A DNA stretch of 28,155 nt from contig CBDTTW010000016.1 in assembly GCA_965363675.1 (NCBI GenBank), positions 1 to 28,155 on the forward strand, in the 5' to 3' direction. Origin of the DNA: CBDTTW01 sp965363675. Its GTDB lineage: Bacteria; Bacteroidota; Rhodothermia; Rhodothermales; DASSAV01. Each line of letters starts with the position of its first letter. Position 1 is the stretch's first letter. The translations under genes were made by a program, and so were the position numbers. Under the pieces are notes generated by a model. The model did not search any database and was not told the origin of the DNA. It worked only from the letters and a program-made list of their open reading frames with translations. This document shows, in pieces, positions 25,381 to 28,155 of this stretch.

Positions 25381-26091
25381 ATGATTCCGACGACGGTGGT
25401 GTACCTCGGGCGGCGCCAGGCCGACGACGCCGCGCTGGCGGCGCGGCTCGGGCGGGCGCTCGCGGCGGGCGCGCAGGCCGGGGGGCGCTTTGCCCTCGTG
25501 CATGGCGCCGGCGACGACCTGGCGCGGGCCGTCGAGGGGCGCGCCGGCGCGCTCGTGTGGACGGCCGACGCCCCGGCGCCGGCGCGCCCGGAGGATGGGC
25601 CGCTCGTGGGGCGCTTCCTCCGCGAGACCAACCGCAGCCTGGCGGCGCGCCTCTCGGAAGAGGGCCTGGCCTGCACCGGCCTTCAGGGCAGCGACCGGGG
25701 GCTGCTGCGCCTGGCCGGCGGGGCGCTGCGGGCCGCGCCCGGCATCGTCGAGGCGCTGCTGGAGCGGGGCGTGGCGGCGGTGGTTTCGGCGCTGGCGGCC
25801 CTGCCGGAGGGCGTCGCGGCCCTCAGCCCGGCCGACGCGGCGGCGGCGCTGGCCGCCGCGCTCAGGGGTCCGGTGCGCGTGGTATGCCTCACGCAGACCG
25901 ACCGGCTGGGCGTCGTGCGCGCCGGAGCGCTGGCGCCGCGCCTGCCGCTGGGCGAGGCCGAACCGGCCGACGGGCTGCCTGAGGCCGCCGTGCTGCGCCG
26001 CCTTGCCTCGGCCGGGCTGCCCCTATTCGCTACGGGAACTACAGCGCTCACGGCCCCGGAGCCCTTCCGGGGCACACTCCTGGTTACCTGA
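25381..26091 (+). CDS. Amino-acid-kinase-fold protein, ArgB-like but lacking the N-terminal lysine motif
   Basis: 236 residues. The start at 25381 follows a GGGAGG ribosome site and begins directly with a strand (MIPTTVVYLG). Resemblance to acetylglutamate kinase: GGRFALVHGAG (the HG-x-G segment), LRETNRSLAARLSEEGLACTGLQGSDRGLL, VVSALAALPEG...SPADAAAALAAAL (the N-A-D-x-A-A-A-x-A block with Asn changed), VRVVCLTQTDRLGVV (the L-T-D segment), and a final GTLLVT. The usual N-terminal K-x-G-G lysine motif reads YLGR here. The fold is likely kept, but normal phosphotransfer is doubtful. No other arginine or lysine biosynthesis gene is near. It is divergent from dnaE. Confidence 0.6.
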   Translation: MIPTTVVYLGRRQADDAALAARLGRALAAGAQAGGRFALVHGAGDDLARAVEGRAGALVWTADAPAPARPEDGPLVGRFLRETNRSLAARLSEEGLACTGLQGSDRGLLRLAGGALRAAPGIVEALLERGVAAVVSALAALPEGVAALSPADAAAALAAALRGPVRVVCLTQTDRLGVVRAGALAPRLPLGEAEPADGLPEAAVLRRLASAGLPLFATGTTALTAPEPFRGTLLVT

Positions 26092-26108
26092 TCCTTACAA
26101 AAATTGCG

Positions 26109-26142
26109 TTTTGACTTGAAAATAAGCGTTTTTGCCACCTTG
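26109..26142 (+). promoter_or_regulatory. Candidate promoter of the Hc1-like gene
   Basis: A TTTTG (26109-26113) and, about 20 bases on, a CCACCTTG (26135-26142) lie in an AT-rich stretch unlike its surroundings. This loosely fits the -33/-7 pattern. It leaves a leader of about 85 bases ending in the Shine-Dalgarno AAGGAGG (26224-26230). Confidence 0.4.
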
Positions 26143-26236
26143 ACACTCGTTCACACATGCACTAAGTTTCCGAACGGCATATCAGCGTCTATACAGTTTC
26201 TTTCATTAAATCCCGTAGGTATCAAGGAGGTCTACT

Positions 26237-26410
26237 ATGAGCAAATTCGAAGAGCTCAAGAACTTCGTTGCCGGTCTGGAACGCGACTTCTCACAGTTCT
26301 ATGACAAAGGCAACAAAGCCGCGGGGACTCGGGTGCGGAAGGCGATGCAGGATCTGAAGCAAATGGCGCAGGATATTCGCGTAGAGGTTCAAGACAAGAA
26401 AACGGTCTAA
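26237..26410 (+). CDS. Histone H1-like protein (Hc1 family)
   Basis: 57 residues, ATG 26237 to TAA 26410, with the best Shine-Dalgarno in the window (AAGGAGG, 6 bases before the ATG). The sequence MSKFEELKNFVAGLE, DFSQFYDKGNKAAGTRVRKAM and QDLKQMAQDIRVEVQDKK is highly charged and helical. It matches the small Hc1-like histone H1 proteins found throughout Bacteroidota. These are thought to bind DNA and help compact the nucleoid; the exact role is poorly known. Codon use is noticeably less GC-rich than the neighbouring genes, as is common in very highly expressed genes. It is monocistronic, with its own AT-rich promoter region and terminator, which also points to high expression. Confidence 0.85.
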   Translation: MSKFEELKNFVAGLERDFSQFYDKGNKAAGTRVRKAMQDLKQMAQDIRVEVQDKKTV

Positions 26411-26438
26411 GCCCTCGCGTCTTTTCGCCTTGCGGTAT

Positions 26439-26475
26439 AAAGGCTGTGCGCTCGTGGTACAGCCTTTTGTCTTTT
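26439..26475 (+). terminator. Intrinsic terminator after the Hc1-like gene
   Basis: AAAGGCTGT (26439-26447) and ACAGCCTTT (26459-26467) form a 9-bp perfect stem with an 11-base loop, followed by a T-rich run to 26475. It ends 29 to 65 bases beyond the Hc1-like stop. Confidence 0.88.
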
Positions 26476-26552
26476 TCTGAGACGGCTTTCGCCCGAGGGG
26501 CGGCCTCTGACGGCGCCGGGGGCGAACCCGCGTGTCTGTTTCCGTCCGCGCC

Positions 26553-28155
26553 ATGCCGAAGCAGCCTTTACTGCGCGGGCCGGGCCTGTGGCGGCCGGTT
26601 GCGGCGTACCTCGCGCTCGGCGCGGCGCTCGGCGCGCTGCCGCTCGTGCAGGTGCTGCATGCCGAGTCGGCGGCGATCGTGGCGTTTTGCGCCTATTTCA
26701 TCGGAGGGACGCACGCCGTGGGGCTGTTCCGGCGGGGCGTCGGCTACGGGCGCGCCCTGGCCGTAGAAGGGGGCTTCCTGGCGGCGCCCCTGGCCTGCCT
26801 GACGCTCTCGCTGCTGTGGGCGCCGAACTGTGCGTATGCGACCGGGCTGCTGTTCTACCTGTTGTTCCCCGGCGTGACCGTCGTGTTTGCCGTGAGCGTG
26901 GCCTACGCGGCGGCGCGCCGGCCGCGCGCGCGGCGGCTGGTGGTGGGCCTCGGGTTGGCGCTCGCGCTCGGCGGCGTCGCGTACGATCTGGGGCTGCATC
27001 CGCAGCACTACACGTACAACCACATCTTCGGGGGCGTGCTCGGGCCCATCTACGACGAGGAGCTGGCCGTTCGCCCGGGGCTGTTCTGGTTTCGCCTGCT
27101 GACGCTGCTGTGGGCGGCGCTGCTCTACGGCGCCGGGCGCAGCCTGCGCGCGCCGGACCGCGCCGGCGCAGGCCGCTGGCGCGCCGGCTGCGCCGCGCTC
27201 GCCCTCGTGATCGGGGCGGCCTATGCCGGCTCGGCGCGGCTCGGCTTCAACACGCCTGCGTGGTTTCTGCAGAGCCGCTTCGACGGGCGCCTGCGCACGG
27301 CGCACTTCGACATCTACTATCCCGCCGACCGCGTAGGCCCCCGGGCCGCCGAGGAGCTGGCGGCGCGCCACGAATACCGGTACGCCTGGCTGCGGCAGCG
27401 GCTGGGCGCCCCCGAGGGGCGGCGCATCCAGTCGTACCTGTACCCGACGCCCGAGGCCAAGGCCGCGCTCACGGGGGCGCGCTACACCAACGTCGCGCCG
27501 GTGTGGCTGCGCGCGCCGCAGGTGCATTTGCTGCTCGGCGCCTTCGAGGCGGTGTTCTCGCACGAGCTGGCGCACGTCGCGGCGCGGCCCTACGGGCTGC
27601 CCGTGCTGCGCGCGCCGCTTTTGCCCGGCCTCGTCGAGGGGCTGGCCGTGGCCTACGAGGCGCCGGAGGCCGGGCCGCCGCCCTCGGACCAGGCGCTCGT
27701 GGCCGCGTGGAACCGCTACGGCTACGGCGAGGGGCCGGGCGACCTCGCCGCCGAGGCGGCGGCCCGGCTGAGCATCGCCGGTTTTTGGAGCGGCCGGGGA
27801 GCCGTCTCCTACACCACGATGGGCGCCTTCGTGGGCTACCTCGCCGGGGCCTATGGCGCCGCGCCGCTCGCGCAGGTCTACGGAGGCCGGAGCTTCCGGG
27901 CGGCCTACGGCAAGGACGTGCGGGCGCTGGCCGACGAGTGGCAGGCGGCGCTGGGGAGGTCGGGCTATGTCGCGCGCGGGACGGAGGCGCTGGCGGCGCG
28001 CACGTTCGAGGCGCCCTCGCTTTTCGAGGCGCACTGCCCGCACCACGTCCCGGCGCCGCTGCGGCTGCTGCGGCAGGCGCAGCAGTCCCTGGCCGAGGGC
28101 GACACCACGGCGGCGGCCGGGCGGCTCCGGGCGGCGCTCCGCCGGGCGCCGCGCC
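26553..28155 (+). CDS. Multi-spanning membrane gluzincin metalloprotease (3' end outside window)
   Basis: At least 534 residues, open to the window edge. The ATG at 26553 is used; an in-frame GTG at 26532 would add 7 residues. The N-terminal half holds about seven hydrophobic spans (roughly 16-34, 40-57, 74-91, 97-120, 129-146, 178-195, 210-226). A soluble domain follows, opening with AHFDIYYP (250-257). It contains the zinc motif HELAH (His337, Glu338, His341) and EGLAVAYE with Glu362 as the likely third ligand, the gluzincin arrangement of the peptidase MA clan. After about residue 505 the sequence looks like a TPR repeat (AQQSLAEGDTTAAAGRLRAAL). It is probably a membrane-bound peptidase whose catalytic domain faces the extracytoplasmic side; topology and substrate are inferred or unknown. 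Confidence 0.7.
   Translation, partial: MPKQPLLRGPGLWRPVAAYLALGAALGALPLVQVLHAESAAIVAFCAYFIGGTHAVGLFRRGVGYGRALAVEGGFLAAPLACLTLSLLWAPNCAYATGLLFYLLFPGVTVVFAVSVAYAAARRPRARRLVVGLGLALALGGVAYDLGLHPQHYTYNHIFGGVLGPIYDEELAVRPGLFWFRLLTLLWAALLYGAGRSLRAPDRAGAGRWRAGCAALALVIGAAYAGSARLGFNTPAWFLQSRFDGRLRTAHFDIYYPADRVGPRAAEELAARHEYRYAWLRQRLGAPEGRRIQSYLYPTPEAKAALTGARYTNVAPVWLRAPQVHLLLGAFEAVFSHELAHVAARPYGLPVLRAPLLPGLVEGLAVAYEAPEAGPPPSDQALVAAWNRYGYGEGPGDLAAEAAARLSIAGFWSGRGAVSYTTMGAFVGYLAGAYGAAPLAQVYGGRSFRAAYGKDVRALADEWQAALGRSGYVARGTEALAARTFEAPSLFEAHCPHHVPAPLRLLRQAQQSLAEGDTTAAAGRLRAALRRAPR

Noticed and set aside
26568..28046. 492-residue minus-strand ORF at the window end
   Set aside because: The plus strand codes for a membrane protein with a complete zinc-protease motif; the minus frame is Arg/Gln-rich shadow sequence.

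Overview
The window is a high-GC, densely packed chromosomal segment with no mobile element, prophage, CRISPR array, rRNA or tRNA that I could recognise. It most resembles a member of the Rhodothermota (the Salinibacter/Rhodothermus/Rubricoccus side of the Bacteroidota group). This is inferred from a DUF3078 outer-membrane-type protein, a small Hc1-like histone H1 protein, a two-component 'propeller' sensor kinase, and several promoters that fit the Bacteroidota pattern TTG-N17-20-TAnnTTTG. Some genes also carry clear Shine-Dalgarno sequences (upstream of 9460 and 26237), which is less typical of classical Bacteroidetes.

Layout. 1-500: a leftward gene start at the window edge, a possible 34-residue membrane peptide and an AT-rich control region. 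497-4068: gamma-glutamyltransferase (+), DUF3078 barrel protein (+), and a SleB-type cell-wall hydrolase (-) that shares its stop tetranucleotide with the DUF3078 gene. 4221-5711: purF (-) with its own promoter. 5875-9396 (-): a tightly spaced run of RuBisCO-like protein, cupin, CNNM/CBS membrane protein and YfiM-like protein. 9460-10568 (+): a catalytically degenerate SDR and a TerB-like protein. 10572-11336 (-): polyphosphate glucokinase behind a tandem promoter/terminator arrangement. 11604-15879 (+): a 42-residue lipoprotein, dnaG and ppk1, the last two overlapping by ATGA, closed by a bidirectional terminator. 15958-16974: a small two-helix membrane protein (-) and a cytochrome c lipoprotein (+). 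16955-21451 (-): sensor kinase, Smr-domain protein and PuuD-like amidase. 21704-25207 (-): dnaE. 25381-26410 (+): an amino-acid-kinase-like protein and the Hc1-like histone. 26553 to the end (+): a multi-spanning membrane gluzincin protease cut by the window edge.

Functional themes. (i) Polyphosphate: the synthase (ppk1) is translationally coupled to DNA primase, and a polyphosphate-consuming glucokinase lies divergently about 2.3 kb away behind a probable attenuator. (ii) The RuBisCO-like protein/cupin pair matches the enzyme pair of the Rhodospirillum rubrum methylthioadenosine-isoprenoid shunt, which would be a salvage route from 5-methylthioadenosine to deoxyxylulose-5-phosphate. (iii) Gamma-glutamyl chemistry appears twice (GGT and a C26 amidase). 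(iv) DNA replication is represented by dnaG and dnaE. I see no unmistakable new multi-gene defence or mobile system. The most interesting points are the RLP/cupin pair, the short promoter-terminator unit upstream of the glucokinase, and several proteins that keep a family fold but lack its catalytic residues.
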